Numbered from the stretch's first letter, positions 1 to 10,587 are shown. The stretch is DNA of 35,013 bases from an uncultured Erwinia sp. (GCA_913775305.1 CAJYIY010000114.1:1-35013); one strand, 5' to 3'. Translations and numbers: made by a program. Notes: generated by a model not told the origin, from the sequence alone.

Positions 1-77
1 CCGGCGACCGCTACCGCAAGAAATCCTTCCACTGGTACAAGCAGGTGATCGCCACCAACGGCCGCGATCTCGGCTGA
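1..77 (+). CDS. 6-phospho-beta-glucosidase (GH1), C-terminal end only
   Basis: Only the last 24 codons are in the window; the gene is cut by the left edge. The frame beginning at base 3 reads through KKSFHWYKQVIATNG and stops at TGA 75-77. That sequence is the typical C-terminus of enterobacterial GH1 6-phospho-beta-glucosidases (BglA/AscB type), which cleave PTS-imported phosphorylated beta-glucosides such as cellobiose-6-P or arbutin-6-P in the cytoplasm. The paralogue cannot be decided from so short a piece. It runs convergently towards sitD. Confidence 0.7.
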   Translation, partial: GDRYRKKSFHWYKQVIATNGRDLG

Positions 78-85
78 ATATCCAT

Positions 86-112
86 GTTGCCCCGCAAGGT
101 TCGCGGGGCAAC
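86..112. terminator. Hairpin between the GH1 gene and sitD
   Basis: A perfect 10-bp stem (GTTGCCCCGC, 86-95, with its complement at 103-112) closes a 7-base loop. It begins 9 bases after the GH1 stop and lies between two convergent genes, so it probably acts as a terminator for the plus-strand gene. It has no U-tract on either side, so termination may be weak or factor-assisted. Confidence 0.5.
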
Positions 113-203
113 AAGCCTGAACGCATCCAGCAGTATCGCGGCACGGTGGACTGCGCACTCCCCGCCGCAGCGGAGGTGAATGCTCGGTTCTCCCGCCCCT
201 GCT

Positions 204-1052
204 TTATCGCGCCGTTTGTCCGGCTGTCACCGCGCGGGCGCGCAGGTTCGTCCAGATAAACACCACAATAAAAATCAGGCTGAACAGCACCACAATTGTC
301 GGTGCCGGCGCGCTGTCGAGGAAAAACGACAGCCAGGTCCCGAGGAAGCAGACCGCCATCGACAGCAGCACGGCGAAAATCAGCACCGACGAGAAGCGGC
401 GCATCAGTAGCAGGGCGATCGCCCCCGGTGCGATCAGCAGCGCAATCGACAGAATAATGCCCACCGCCGACAGCGTGGCAACAATGGTCATGGCGATCAT
501 GCACAGCAGACCATAGTGCAGCAGCGAAGTGTTGATGCCGCAGGCCTTTGCCTGATGCGGGTCAAAGGCGTGCAGCAGTAAATCCCGCCACTTTATCAGC
601 ACAATCAGCGCAATCAGTCCGGCGATCGTTGCCGTTTGGAGCATATCCGACAGGCCAATTCCCAGCATGTCGCCGAACAGAATATGGTCGAGATGTACGT
701 CGGACTGAATTGACAGATAAAGCACCAGCCCCAGGGCAAACATCCCGGAGAAGATAATGCCCATCACCGTGTCGCGCTTGACGCGGCTGTTCTCTGCCAC
801 AAAGCCGGTAGCCAGCGCGCAAAACAGCCCGGCGACAAATGCGCCAATGGCTACCGGAATGCCAATCAGGTAAGCCACTACCACACCGGGAAACACCGCG
901 TGGCTCATCGCGTCGCCCATCAGCGACCAGCCTTTAAGCACCATAAAGCAGGAGAGCAGGGCGCAGGGGATCGCCACCAGCAATGAGATAGCCAGCGCGT
1001 TCTGCATAAACTCAAACCCGAACGGGCTGAGCAGCCATTCAGTCAGATTCAT
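204..1052 (-). CDS. sitD: Mn/Fe ABC transporter permease SitD
   Basis: This 282-residue ABC-3 family integral membrane permease (YfeD/SitD type) has about eight hydrophobic segments through the inner membrane. The segment GDAMSHAVFPGVVVAY, near residues 46-61, is the characteristic loop of the family, which contacts the ATPase. With SitC it should form the channel of a manganese/ferrous iron importer. The ATG at 1052 overlaps the sitC stop by 4 bp, which indicates translational coupling. It is the last gene of sitABCD and ends about 90 bp before a hairpin shared with the convergent GH1 gene. Length and sequence are normal for the family. Confidence 0.92.
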   Translation of the reverse strand: MNLTEWLLSPFGFEFMQNALAISLLVAIPCALLSCFMVLKGWSLMGDAMSHAVFPGVVVAYLIGIPVAIGAFVAGLFCALATGFVAENSRVKRDTVMGIIFSGMFALGLVLYLSIQSDVHLDHILFGDMLGIGLSDMLQTATIAGLIALIVLIKWRDLLLHAFDPHQAKACGINTSLLHYGLLCMIAMTIVATLSAVGIILSIALLIAPGAIALLLMRRFSSVLIFAVLLSMAVCFLGTWLSFFLDSAPAPTIVVLFSLIFIVVFIWTNLRARAVTAGQTAR

Positions 1053-1906
1053 GGCTGTGCCTCCCGCGTCTGGCGGGCCAGGCGGCGGCGGGCCCGGATA
1101 CCATGTTCAGGTGCCCAGATAAACGCCAGCAGAAAGATCGTCGTCTGCGCCAACACAATTATGCCGCCGGTTGCGCCGTCCAGATAGTAGCTGAGCCAGG
1201 CACCGAAAAAACTGGTGATGCTGCCGATGGCCACCGCAATCAGCAGCAGTCGTGGGAAGCGATTGGTCAGCAGATAGGCTGTGGCGCCTGGCGTCACCAC
1301 CAGGCAGATCACCAGAAATGCCCCAACGGTTTGCAGGGCAGCAACGACAGACGCCGACAGCAGGGTGAAAAACAACAGCTTCAGCCGGGTGGGATTCAGA
1401 CCAATGGATCGGGCATGGTTCTCGTCAAAAAAAGTCACCATCAGATCTTTCCATTTGATCAGCAGGATGGCCAGCGAGGTGATGCCGATCGTCGCCAGCT
1501 GCAGGATATCACCGGGTGCTATCGCCAGAATATTGCCCATTATGATGGTCTGAACGCTGACCGAGGTGGGGTTCAGCGACACCATAAACAGCCCCAGGCC
1601 GAAGAACGAGGAGAAGATCAGGCCGATAATCGCATCCTCCTTCAGGCGCGTACGCTGATTAAGAAACAGCATCCCGGCCGCCGCCAGCCCACCGGAAAAG
1701 AACGCCCCCAGTGCAAAGGGCAGGCCGAGCATGTAGGCACCCGCCACGCCGGGAACGATGGCGTGGGAGAGGGCATCGCCAATCAGCGACCAGCCTTTGA
1801 GCATTAAATAGCACGAGAGAAACGCACACACGCCGCCGACCAGCGCGGATACCCACATCGCGTTCAGCATATACTGATAGTGAAAAGGTTCTGCCAGCCA
1901 GGCCAT
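1049..1906 (-). CDS. sitC: Mn/Fe ABC transporter permease SitC
   Basis: This 285-residue ABC-3 type permease is a paralogue of the next gene and shares the motif GDALSHAIVPGVAGAY. It has about eight membrane segments and a basic, Arg-rich C-terminal tail (RARRRLARQTREAQP). It should pair with SitD as the membrane channel of the Mn/Fe importer driven by SitB. The ATG at 1906 shares one base with the sitB stop (TAATG), and its own stop overlaps the sitD start, so the block is translated as one coupled unit. Nothing is missing compared with enterobacterial SitC/YfeC. Confidence 0.92.
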   Translation of the reverse strand: MAWLAEPFHYQYMLNAMWVSALVGGVCAFLSCYLMLKGWSLIGDALSHAIVPGVAGAYMLGLPFALGAFFSGGLAAAGMLFLNQRTRLKEDAIIGLIFSSFFGLGLFMVSLNPTSVSVQTIIMGNILAIAPGDILQLATIGITSLAILLIKWKDLMVTFFDENHARSIGLNPTRLKLLFFTLLSASVVAALQTVGAFLVICLVVTPGATAYLLTNRFPRLLLIAVAIGSITSFFGAWLSYYLDGATGGIIVLAQTTIFLLAFIWAPEHGIRARRRLARQTREAQP

Positions 1907-2676
1907 TACGGATTCTCCCAGGCGATATCGCGCAGCGCGCCGCTGAAGGCATTCTCCAGATTCTCGCGGGTAAAGGTGGTGGCGGTAGGACCGCAGGCCA
2001 GCACCGTACCTTTGATAATCACCGTGCGGTCGCAGTAGTCGCGGACCGATGCCAGGTTATGGGTGGACACCAGCAGCGTTCGTCCCTCATCGCGCAGCTC
2101 GTGCAGCAGGCTGATAATCTGCCGCTCGGTGTTCACGTCTACACCGGTAAAGGGTTCGTCCAGCAGGATCACCCGACCGCGCTGGGCAATAGCGCGGGCC
2201 AGAAACACCCGCTTTTTCTGTCCACCGGAAAGCTCACCAATCTGCCGCTGGCGATAGTCGTACATTCCCACCCGCGCCAGCGCGTCGGCAACAATATCGC
2301 GGTCCTGCTGGCGGGCGATGCGCAGCATGCCCATATGGCCATAGCGGCCCATCATCACCACATCTTCCACCAGCACGGGAAACGACCAGTCCACGTCTTC
2401 CGCCTGTGGAACGTAGGAGACCAGGTTCTGCTTCAGCGCCCGGCTGGCCGGGTGGCCGAGCAGGGTGATAGTGCCTGAGGAGAGCGGAACAAATCCCATT
2501 ATCGCCTTAAACAGCGTCGATTTACCGGAACCGTTAATCCCCACCAGCGCGGCAATACTGGCGGTGGGGATATCCAGCGTGGTATCACGCAGCGCGGTAT
2601 GGCCGTTACGATAGGTGACCGTGACATCACTGACGTGAATGCCGCCGGGCTGCTGCGGGATGCTGAGGGCCGTCAT
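1906..2676 (-). CDS. sitB: Mn/Fe ABC transporter ATPase SitB
   Basis: This 256-residue cytoplasmic ABC ATPase powers the Sit manganese/iron importer. Visible motifs are Walker [10 protein letters not shown] (about residues 46-54), signature LSGGQKKRV, Walker B VILLDEPF, and the switch histidine in LLVSTHNL. The start overlaps the sitA stop by 4 bp (ATGA). The protein is complete and typical of the metal-chelate subfamily of ABC ATPases (SitB/YfeB/MntA). Confidence 0.93.
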   Translation of the reverse strand: MTALSIPQQPGGIHVSDVTVTYRNGHTALRDTTLDIPTASIAALVGINGSGKSTLFKAIMGFVPLSSGTITLLGHPASRALKQNLVSYVPQAEDVDWSFPVLVEDVVMMGRYGHMGMLRIARQQDRDIVADALARVGMYDYRQRQIGELSGGQKKRVFLARAIAQRGRVILLDEPFTGVDVNTERQIISLLHELRDEGRTLLVSTHNLASVRDYCDRTVIIKGTVLACGPTATTFTRENLENAFSGALRDIAWENP

Positions 2677-3584
2677 TTTGCCAACCCCTGCTGGATACCG
2701 CTCACGATAGTCTCACTGGTTACCCGCAGTAAATCCAGATAGGTCGGTACCGGGCCATCCCGCTGACTGAGTGAATCCACGTAGAGCACACCGCCGTAGT
2801 GGCTGCCGGTTTCGCGTGCCACCTGGCGCGCAGCCTTGTCGGAAACGGTGCTTTCGCTGAAGACCGCCGGGATCTGATGCTGTTTTACCGCATCAATAAC
2901 CCGACGAACCTGCTGCGGCGTGCCCTGATGATCGGCGTTGACCGGCCACAGATACAGCTCTTTCAGGCCGTAATCACGGGCCAGATAGGAGAAGGCGCCT
3001 TCACTGCTGACCAGCCAGCGCTTATCTTCCGGAATCTGCGCCAGCGCCTGCTGAACCGGCTCAGCGGCAGCGCTGATCTGCTGCCGGTAGCGTTCGGCGT
3101 TGCGCTGATAGGTAGCGGCATTGGCCGGATCGGACTTCACCAGCGCATCACGAATATTATCGACGTAAATCAGCGCGTTTTTCGCTGACATCCACGCGTG
3201 CGGGTTCGGTTTGCCGCTGTAGGGGCCTTCGCTGATGCCCATCGGTTCCACCCCAGTGGAGACCACCACTTCCGGCACGCGCTTCAGATGACGGTAGAAG
3301 CGGGTGAACCAGCGCTCCAGGTTCAGGCCGTTAGCCAGAATCAGCTGCGCGCCCTGTGCGCGTTTAATATCACCCGGCGTGGGCTGGTATTCGTGGATCT
3401 CTGCACCGGGTTTGGTGATCGACACCACATCGGCAGCGTCTCCGGCCACGTTCTGTGCCATATCGGCAATGACCGTAAACGTGGTAATCACGCGGAATTT
3501 CTCTGCGGCCGCAGCGGGCGTCAGCGACAGGGCTGCCAGCAGCCCAGCGCAGCACCATTTAGTCAATCCAGTCAGACAGCGCAT
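2673..3584 (-). CDS. sitA: Mn/Fe-binding periplasmic protein SitA
   Basis: This is the periplasmic solute-binding protein (cluster A-I, 303 residues) that captures Mn2+/Fe2+ for SitBCD. A cleavable signal peptide ends at about LSLTPAAAA. The expected four ligands are visible: His in [10 protein letters not shown], His in NPHAWMS, Glu in SSEGAFSYL and Asp in [10 protein letters not shown]. The Glu at position three is usual for Mn/Fe proteins; zinc proteins usually have His there. I chose the ATG at 3584, with AGGAGA about 8 bases upstream, over a TTG one codon earlier. It is the first gene of sitABCD and lies behind an MntR-like site. Confidence 0.93.
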   Translation of the reverse strand: MRCLTGLTKWCCAGLLAALSLTPAAAAEKFRVITTFTVIADMAQNVAGDAADVVSITKPGAEIHEYQPTPGDIKRAQGAQLILANGLNLERWFTRFYRHLKRVPEVVVSTGVEPMGISEGPYSGKPNPHAWMSAKNALIYVDNIRDALVKSDPANAATYQRNAERYRQQISAAAEPVQQALAQIPEDKRWLVSSEGAFSYLARDYGLKELYLWPVNADHQGTPQQVRRVIDAVKQHQIPAVFSESTVSDKAARQVARETGSHYGGVLYVDSLSQRDGPVPTYLDLLRVTSETIVSGIQQGLAK

Positions 3585-3630
3585 CAAGGTTCTCCTGTAA
3601 AAAAAAAGTCACGCATGGTAATTAGCTAAT

Positions 3631-3656
3631 GCTATAAGTTATAGCACAGGCTATAA
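3631..3656 (-). promoter_or_regulatory. MntR-like operator cluster upstream of sitA
   Basis: Three alternating half-sites are seen: GCTATAA (3631-3637), TTATAGC (3639-3645) and GCTATAA (3650-3656). The pair TTATAGC-ACAG-GCTATAA is a perfect inverted repeat with a 4-base spacer, close in design to the known enterobacterial MntR box (ATAGC-n4-GCTAT core). It lies 47-72 bases upstream of the sitA start, so manganese-dependent repression by MntR is expected. Confidence 0.65.
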
Positions 3657-3670
3657 AATTGGAAAGTCCG

Positions 3671-3687
3671 TTTTCATTATCATTTCA
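3671..3687 (-). promoter_or_regulatory. Possible Fur box upstream of sitA
   Basis: On the minus strand this reads TGAAATGATAATGAAAA. It contains the AATGATAAT core of the 19-bp Fur consensus but matches the rest only partly. Joint Fur and MntR control is known for sit operons in Salmonella, which supports the guess; the sequence match alone is weak. Confidence 0.35.
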
Positions 3688-3942
3688 CAACCTGACAAAT
3701 GACCTTGATGACGGCGCGGTGCGCAAACATGCTGGCAGCGTTCGTTCGCATTCAGCGCGGTTTGCCCGGGTACTCAGGTGGAAATGCGGCTGGAGATGAA
3801 TTCAGGGTGTTATGTGATTTTTGTTATGTTATTTCATCACGTGGCAGGATAAACTTTCTCCGTTCAGCCCGGTCATCCCACTTTGCATGCGGTCGCTCAG
3901 TTCGTGGGGCAGCGCCCGGCGTATTCCATTAAAGGGCTTCAG

Positions 3943-4194
3943 ATGAAAATCAGTAAGATTATTGCGCTTTCTCTCACGGTGGCTTCCGCTCACGCAATGG
4001 CTTTTCAGGCTAAAGACACCCGCGTTTCAACGCCTTCGGCAGAGCAGCTAAAAACGGTGGAGAATGCGGCTATCGGTCTTGTTAACGGCCCGCACGACAT
4101 ACGTGGCCAGGCCAGCGCTTTTGCAACCTGTGCCGCCGTACCCGTTGGCGGATGCACTTGCCCGTTCTGTACCCTGCTGCGAAGCCGCGCATAG
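3943..4194 (+). CDS. Small exported Cys-rich protein, unknown function
   Basis: This 83-residue ORF starts at an ATG preceded by AAAGGG and begins with a convincing Sec signal peptide: MKIS-K, a hydrophobic core, then a cleavage site near AHAMAFQ. The mature part is about 60 residues, polar, and ends in four cysteines, with C63 followed by the tight CTCPFC cluster (C71, C73, C76) and a basic tail. I do not recognise the family. The cluster could bind a metal or form disulfides in the periplasm. It sits between sitA (divergent) and the aztD-like gene (convergent), so a role in metal handling is a reasonable guess from position only. An AT-rich stretch lies upstream. Confidence 0.5.
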   Translation: MKISKIIALSLTVASAHAMAFQAKDTRVSTPSAEQLKTVENAAIGLVNGPHDIRGQASAFATCAAVPVGGCTCPFCTLLRSRA

Positions 4195-4292
4195 TGAGTG
4201 GTTTAAGGCGGGCAGCGTTGCAGGATTAACGCAGGCCGGTTGGCTGGGCTACGCCACCGGACAACGGCACGGCGGCGTAGCGGTTATGCCTG

Positions 4293-5594
4293 TTAGTGGG
4301 CGTGTGAATGATCGTCGTCATGGCCATGGTTATGGTCGTGACTGCGATCGTGACCATGGTGGTGATGGTGCTCATCGCGATCGTGCCCACCGGCGTGAAC
4401 CTGTCCCGAGCCGCCAACGGCCACCAGATTAAACGGCCGGCCTTCCACCGCAATTTCACCGGTTTCTTTAAACGCCACCGCGTCCAGCACGTGGATTTTG
4501 CTCTTCAGCGGATCGGTCACGAAGATTTTGCTGTCGGCAACGGCAATACGCGGGCGCGGATCGTTCCAGTGGCCGTCCATTGAGTAGGGTTCGGTAAGCT
4601 GAACCGAGCGGCTAATTTGCCCCTTCAGCACATCAATCTGGTGAAGCTTGCCGTCTTCAGTAAAGACATAAGCAAATTTGGGCCGCACCGGATCAACGGC
4701 AACGTGCACGCGGCGGGTCGGTAGGGAGATCAGGCGGAAGCTTTCCGCTTCCGTTGGGTCAATCAGTACCAGACGGTCCGGACCGTAGTTGCCGATAAAA
4801 TATTGCATGCCTTTACCGCCCGTCAGCGACGAAGTGCTACCCTGCGGCAGGGATTTTGCGTAAGGCAGATGCCGGATGACCGGAGCACCGTCATTCTGGC
4901 CGATCAACAGTAGCCCGGTAGCGCAGGAAAGGGCGTAGATATTGCCCGAACCGGCAGCGCCGTGCAGGCCCGGGCAGGCGACATCTTCACCCACCTTATT
5001 CCCCTTCAGATCGACCACGCGTGCACCGATCGGGCGGCGACTGGCATCGGCAGGATCCGGGACAGAAACGACCGCATAGCCATCATAGGGCACCGCTACG
5101 CCGTGATGGGCGGCAACCACGCTCACCTTAGTGGCATCACTTTTGCCTGCCAGTACCGCCTGCTCTGTCAGCAACAGCGTGCTGCTTTCGCCGTCAAACC
5201 ACTGCGCAATCTTGCCCTGGCGCTCAACAAAATGGCCCGGTTTTTTACCGTCCAGTTCAACCTTCAGCAGTTTCGCATCGTCAATATCAATATCCGCATG
5301 ATCGCCGTGATCGTGGAAGGCAATGCCGGAAGAAATTGCAGAGACGGCGTTGGCACTGCCCTGAATCGCAAACACAACCGCGCCGCTTTCCGTGCGTGAC
5401 AGGCTGGCCGGGGCTTTAAGCTTAAAGCTCGCCAGCTTATCGCCGTCCAGCGCATCAATCACGTTGACCACCGGCTGATCATGATCGGCGACGAACAGGC
5501 GCCAGGCGTTGACATCGTTTTCAGCCTGAGCGGAACCGGCGGCAAAACTCAGCAGCAGTGCGGAAATCGCCGCAGATAAAATACGTTTTTTCAT
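4293..5594 (-). CDS. aztD: AztD-like periplasmic zinc metallochaperone
   Basis: This 433-residue exported protein resembles AztD, the beta-propeller zinc chaperone that passes Zn2+ to the binding protein AztC in the periplasm. The signal peptide ends at about AAGSAQA. A first His/Asp-rich loop, HDHGDHADIDIDD, lies near residues 75-90. The body has propeller-like repeats such as IHVLDAVAFKETGEIAV. The C-terminal tail is extremely His-rich, with 15 His in the last 34 residues. The ATG at 5594 is preceded by GGAGAG at proper spacing and fits the signal peptide; the frame is open further upstream, into the previous gene, but without a signal. It lies 46 bp downstream of the AztC-like gene, probably in the same Zur-controlled transcript. 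Confidence 0.8.
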   Translation of the reverse strand: MKKRILSAAISALLLSFAAGSAQAENDVNAWRLFVADHDQPVVNVIDALDGDKLASFKLKAPASLSRTESGAVVFAIQGSANAVSAISSGIAFHDHGDHADIDIDDAKLLKVELDGKKPGHFVERQGKIAQWFDGESSTLLLTEQAVLAGKSDATKVSVVAAHHGVAVPYDGYAVVSVPDPADASRRPIGARVVDLKGNKVGEDVACPGLHGAAGSGNIYALSCATGLLLIGQNDGAPVIRHLPYAKSLPQGSTSSLTGGKGMQYFIGNYGPDRLVLIDPTEAESFRLISLPTRRVHVAVDPVRPKFAYVFTEDGKLHQIDVLKGQISRSVQLTEPYSMDGHWNDPRPRIAVADSKIFVTDPLKSKIHVLDAVAFKETGEIAVEGRPFNLVAVGGSGQVHAGGHDRDEHHHHHGHDRSHDHNHGHDDDHSHAH

Positions 5595-5640
5595 GCTTCT
5601 CTCCATTGATGACATCGTTGTCCGGGGAAATCGATCTCGT

Positions 5641-6582
5641 TTACCGCTGCCCGACAGCCGCTGCGGCAAGGGTGGTGGCGTTATGCTCCATCATGGCGAT
5701 ATAGCTGCCTGCGGGGCCGTCGGGCGCTGACAGCGCATCAGAATAAAGTGTTCCTGCAACCCTGAATCCGGCTTCACTGGCAATCTGCTGTACCAGACGA
5801 GGATTAGAAATGTTTTCAGCAAAAATAGCGGAGGCGTGTTGGGCCTTTATTTCTTTCAGGATCCCGGCCACGTCGGCTGCGGAGGCTTCCGACTCCGTGG
5901 ATACGCCCTGAGGTGAGAGGAAGTGAATACCGTAAGCCTGCTCGAAGTAGCGGAAGGCATGGTGCCCAACCACAACCGTGCGTTTCTCCGGTGGCACCTG
6001 CTGGATGGTGGCGGTAATTTTGCTCTCCAGCGCGTTTAGCTTTTCGGTGTAGCGGTGGGCGTTATGCTGATAAACATCGCAGTTATCCTTATCCGCCGAG
6101 CAGAAGGCTTCGGTAATATTCTTCACATAGATTTTCGCATTGGCGACGGACTGCCAGGCGTGCGGATCGAAGGGAGCAGCATGAAATACCGCTTTGCCGT
6201 TGTTAAAGTGATAGTGCCCCCCTGCCGGGTCGCGCAGGATAGCGGCATTCCGGGTCGTCTCGGTGACCGGGGCTTGACTCTCACTGGAACGGATCAACCG
6301 GGTCATAAAGCCTTCCAGCTTTAAACCATTAATCAGAATCACATCGGCGTTTGCCATCGCGATAGCGTCAGCAGGGGACGGTTCATAAACGTGGGCATCT
6401 GCGTTCGGCCCGACTATCGTGCGCAGCGTAATCCGGTCTTCACCAATATTTTTCGCCATATCGCCAATAATCGAGAAGCTGGCAATCACATTGATTTTGG
6501 CTTTCGCCTGCGCGGGGGAGAAGAGCGACAGCAAGGATGCTATCGCCAGGGTTAAGGCAGGCAGGCCGGGTTTCTGTATCAC
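5641..6582 (-). CDS. aztC: AztC-like periplasmic zinc-binding protein
   Basis: This cluster A-I metal-binding protein (313 residues) has a signal peptide ending near SPAQA. Its likely ligands are His in DAHVYEPSP, His in DPHAWQSV, His in VVGHHAFRYF and Asp in YSDALSAPDG. Three His plus Asp is the pattern of AztC, whereas SitA in this window has Glu in the third place. A cysteine pair in FCSADKDNCDVY may form a disulfide, and a small His-containing loop (GGHYHFNNGK) precedes the second ligand. The start is GTG at 6582, with AGGAG about 8 bases upstream. It is cotranscribed with the AztD-like gene; no AztA or AztB follows. Confidence 0.8.
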   Translation of the reverse strand: MIQKPGLPALTLAIASLLSLFSPAQAKAKINVIASFSIIGDMAKNIGEDRITLRTIVGPNADAHVYEPSPADAIAMANADVILINGLKLEGFMTRLIRSSESQAPVTETTRNAAILRDPAGGHYHFNNGKAVFHAAPFDPHAWQSVANAKIYVKNITEAFCSADKDNCDVYQHNAHRYTEKLNALESKITATIQQVPPEKRTVVVGHHAFRYFEQAYGIHFLSPQGVSTESEASAADVAGILKEIKAQHASAIFAENISNPRLVQQIASEAGFRVAGTLYSDALSAPDGPAGSYIAMMEHNATTLAAAAVGQR

Positions 6583-6642
6583 ATTACACTCCTGAATTTA
6601 TCCCTGGCAGAAGCCATAAAGGCACACAAAAATTTACAGTGT

Positions 6643-6665
6643 GAAACGTTATAACATAACAATTA
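6643..6665 (-). promoter_or_regulatory. Zur box upstream of the aztC-like gene
   Basis: Reading the plus strand, GAAACGTTATA-A-CATAACAATTA matches the 23-bp enterobacterial Zur consensus (GAAATGTTATA-n-TATAACATTTC, recalled, not searched) at 18 of 22 defined positions. It lies 61-83 bases upstream of the GTG start, over the likely promoter. It predicts repression by zinc-loaded Zur and supports the zinc assignment of both genes behind it. Confidence 0.75.
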
Positions 6666-6670
6666 ATGGT

Positions 6671-6689
6671 GCAAATGATTATTGATAAC
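6671..6689. promoter_or_regulatory. Possible Fur box beside the Zur box
   Basis: GCAAATGATTATTGATAAC matches the 19-bp Fur consensus at about 12 positions. It is just upstream of the Zur box, so iron input to the zinc operon is possible. This is a weak site in AT-rich DNA. Confidence 0.25.
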
Positions 6690-6843
6690 CAGCCGGGTGA
6701 GAAAGGGGAGAGAAGATACTGCCTTTAGCGGGTCTGAACGCTCACAAATGCTGAGGAAAGGGCCAATAACAGATGATGAGAGCGATGTGCCGGGGCGGTC
6801 GGGGCTGCGCCGCCAGCCGGAGGGACAGGCGGACTGCCTGCAG

Positions 6844-6873
6844 TTAAAACGCAGATGCCGGAGCATCTGCGTT
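6844..6873 (-). terminator. Rho-independent terminator of the old yellow enzyme gene
   Basis: A perfect 11-bp stem (AACGCAGATGC, 6848-6858, pairing with 6863-6873) has a 4-base loop. On the minus strand it is followed by TTTTAA. It begins 5 bases after the stop codon of the gene at 6879. Confidence 0.8.
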
Positions 6874-6878
6874 GACCT

Positions 6879-7979
6879 TTACCAACCGCTTTTAAACGTC
6901 CCTTTAACACCGTGCGGTTCCGATCGCTGATACTGCGGCGGCACGCTGACCTGACCCTGCAGGGCGGCGGCGGCATGCCACGGCCAGCGTGGGTTATAGA
7001 GAATACCCCGGCCCAGTGCCACCAGGTCCGCATCGCCACGGGTCAGGGCGGCTTCGGCCTGGTGGGGATCGGTGATCAGCCCGACGCCAATAACCGGAAT
7101 GCGCACCTGCTGACGAATGTCGCGGGCGAAGGGCAGCTGATAGCCATCACGCACGGTAATCTCCTGCGCGGTGGACAGCCCGCCGCTGGAAATATGCAGG
7201 TAGTCACAGCGCAGCGCCTCCAGCTGCTGGCTGAACACTATCGACTGCTCGACATCCCAGCCGCCTGCCACCCAGTCGGTCGCCGAAAGGCGTGCGCCAA
7301 CCGCGACAGACGAAGGTACCGCTTCACGCACTGCGCGGAACACCTCCAGCGGAAAACGCAGTCGATTCTCCAGCGATCCACCGTATTCATCCTGGCGCTT
7401 ATTGCTGAGCGGCGAGAGGAACTGATGCAGCAGATAACCGTGTGCCGCATGCAGCTCGATCAGATCGAAGCCCAGCCTGACCGCGCGCCTGGCGCTGCGG
7501 ACAAATGCCTGTTTAAGCTCATCCAGTTCGTCTTTGCTCAGCGCATGGGGAGGCGCATCACTCTCGGTAAAGCTGAGGGCCGACGGTGCAACGGTTGGCC
7601 ATCCACCCTGTTCTCTGGCCAGCTGGTGGCCGCCGTCCCACGGTACGGCGCAGGAGGCCTTACGGCCGGCGTGGCCCAGCTGGATCCCCAGACGAATGGG
7701 CGAGTAAGTGCGGATATCACGCACCACTTCGGCCAGCGCGGCCTCGGTGTCATCATCCCACAGTCCCAAATCGGCGGGAGAAATGCGGCCAGCGGGCTCC
7801 ACCGCGGTAGCCTCTAAGATCAACAGTCCGGCACCGGAAAGCGCTAAATGTCCAAGATGGATGTGATGCCAGCGGGTGGCCTGGCCGTTATCGGCAGAAT
7901 ACTGACACATCGGCGCAATCACAATGCGGTTGTCCAGCGACAGTTCACCGACAGGGATCGGGCTGAAAAGTTGACTCAT
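6879..7979 (-). CDS. NADH:flavin oxidoreductase, old yellow enzyme (XenA/YqjM class)
   Basis: This 366-residue FMN-dependent ene-reductase reduces activated C=C bonds of enones, quinones or nitro compounds in the cytoplasm using NAD(P)H. Hallmarks of the thermophilic-like/XenA class are Cys25 in APMCQYSA (tunes the flavin), the substrate-binding pair His177/His180 in ELHAAHGY, GRKAS at about 105-109, and the FMN-phosphate region GVGLI...ALGRGILYNPRWP near the C-terminus. The ATG at 7979 has GGAGAG upstream. It is divergent from katG, and both would suit electrophile or oxidative stress, though no shared operator was found. The exact substrate cannot be read from the sequence. Confidence 0.9.
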   Translation of the reverse strand: MSQLFSPIPVGELSLDNRIVIAPMCQYSADNGQATRWHHIHLGHLALSGAGLLILEATAVEPAGRISPADLGLWDDDTEAALAEVVRDIRTYSPIRLGIQLGHAGRKASCAVPWDGGHQLAREQGGWPTVAPSALSFTESDAPPHALSKDELDELKQAFVRSARRAVRLGFDLIELHAAHGYLLHQFLSPLSNKRQDEYGGSLENRLRFPLEVFRAVREAVPSSVAVGARLSATDWVAGGWDVEQSIVFSQQLEALRCDYLHISSGGLSTAQEITVRDGYQLPFARDIRQQVRIPVIGVGLITDPHQAEAALTRGDADLVALGRGILYNPRWPWHAAAALQGQVSVPPQYQRSEPHGVKGTFKSGW

Positions 7980-8164
7980 AACACTCTCCGTTGCAAACGT
8001 TTAAAAAATGCGCTGCCCGGCGCAAAACCCCGTCAGGCAGCTTACACGCATACCGTTTTCCGCCGTTGGCCGACGGGAATATACCCGTTTAAAATTTAAG
8101 GAACGGACTATTAAATATATAGGGTGTTCCAGATGTGACCAGTGCGAGCGCACGTATAGAGTAG

Positions 8165-10402
<2,238 letters not shown>

Positions 10403-10412
10403 ATCAGCGTGG

Positions 10413-10438
10413 CCCCGGTGAACCGCACCGGGGTTTTT
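10413..10438 (+). terminator. Rho-independent terminator of katG
   Basis: CCCCGGTG (10413-10420) pairs with CACCGGGG (10426-10433) around a 5-base loop, and five T follow directly. It starts 10 bases after the katG stop. Confidence 0.92.
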
Positions 10439-10587
10439 CAGCCAGCCTGGCGTGATGTCAGCCCGGGTGTCCGTTGAGCGCCGGGCCGTCATCAACGTCG
10501 CCCATCGATCGCTATCCACCGCTGAACGGCCCGTCAGCAGCCAGCACGCTGATGCATGCTGACCTCCGCGCCGCGACAGCGCGAAAA

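Noticed and set aside
4226..4459. Overlapping ORFs covering the AztD His-rich tail in other frames
   Set aside because: Repetitive His codons keep several frames open; the AztD frame has the signal peptide, domain and gene context.
10542..10561. Hairpin near the end of ymjA (CAGCACGC...GCATGCTG)
   Set aside because: The stem has a mismatch and no U-tract on the minus strand, so it is not a convincing terminator.
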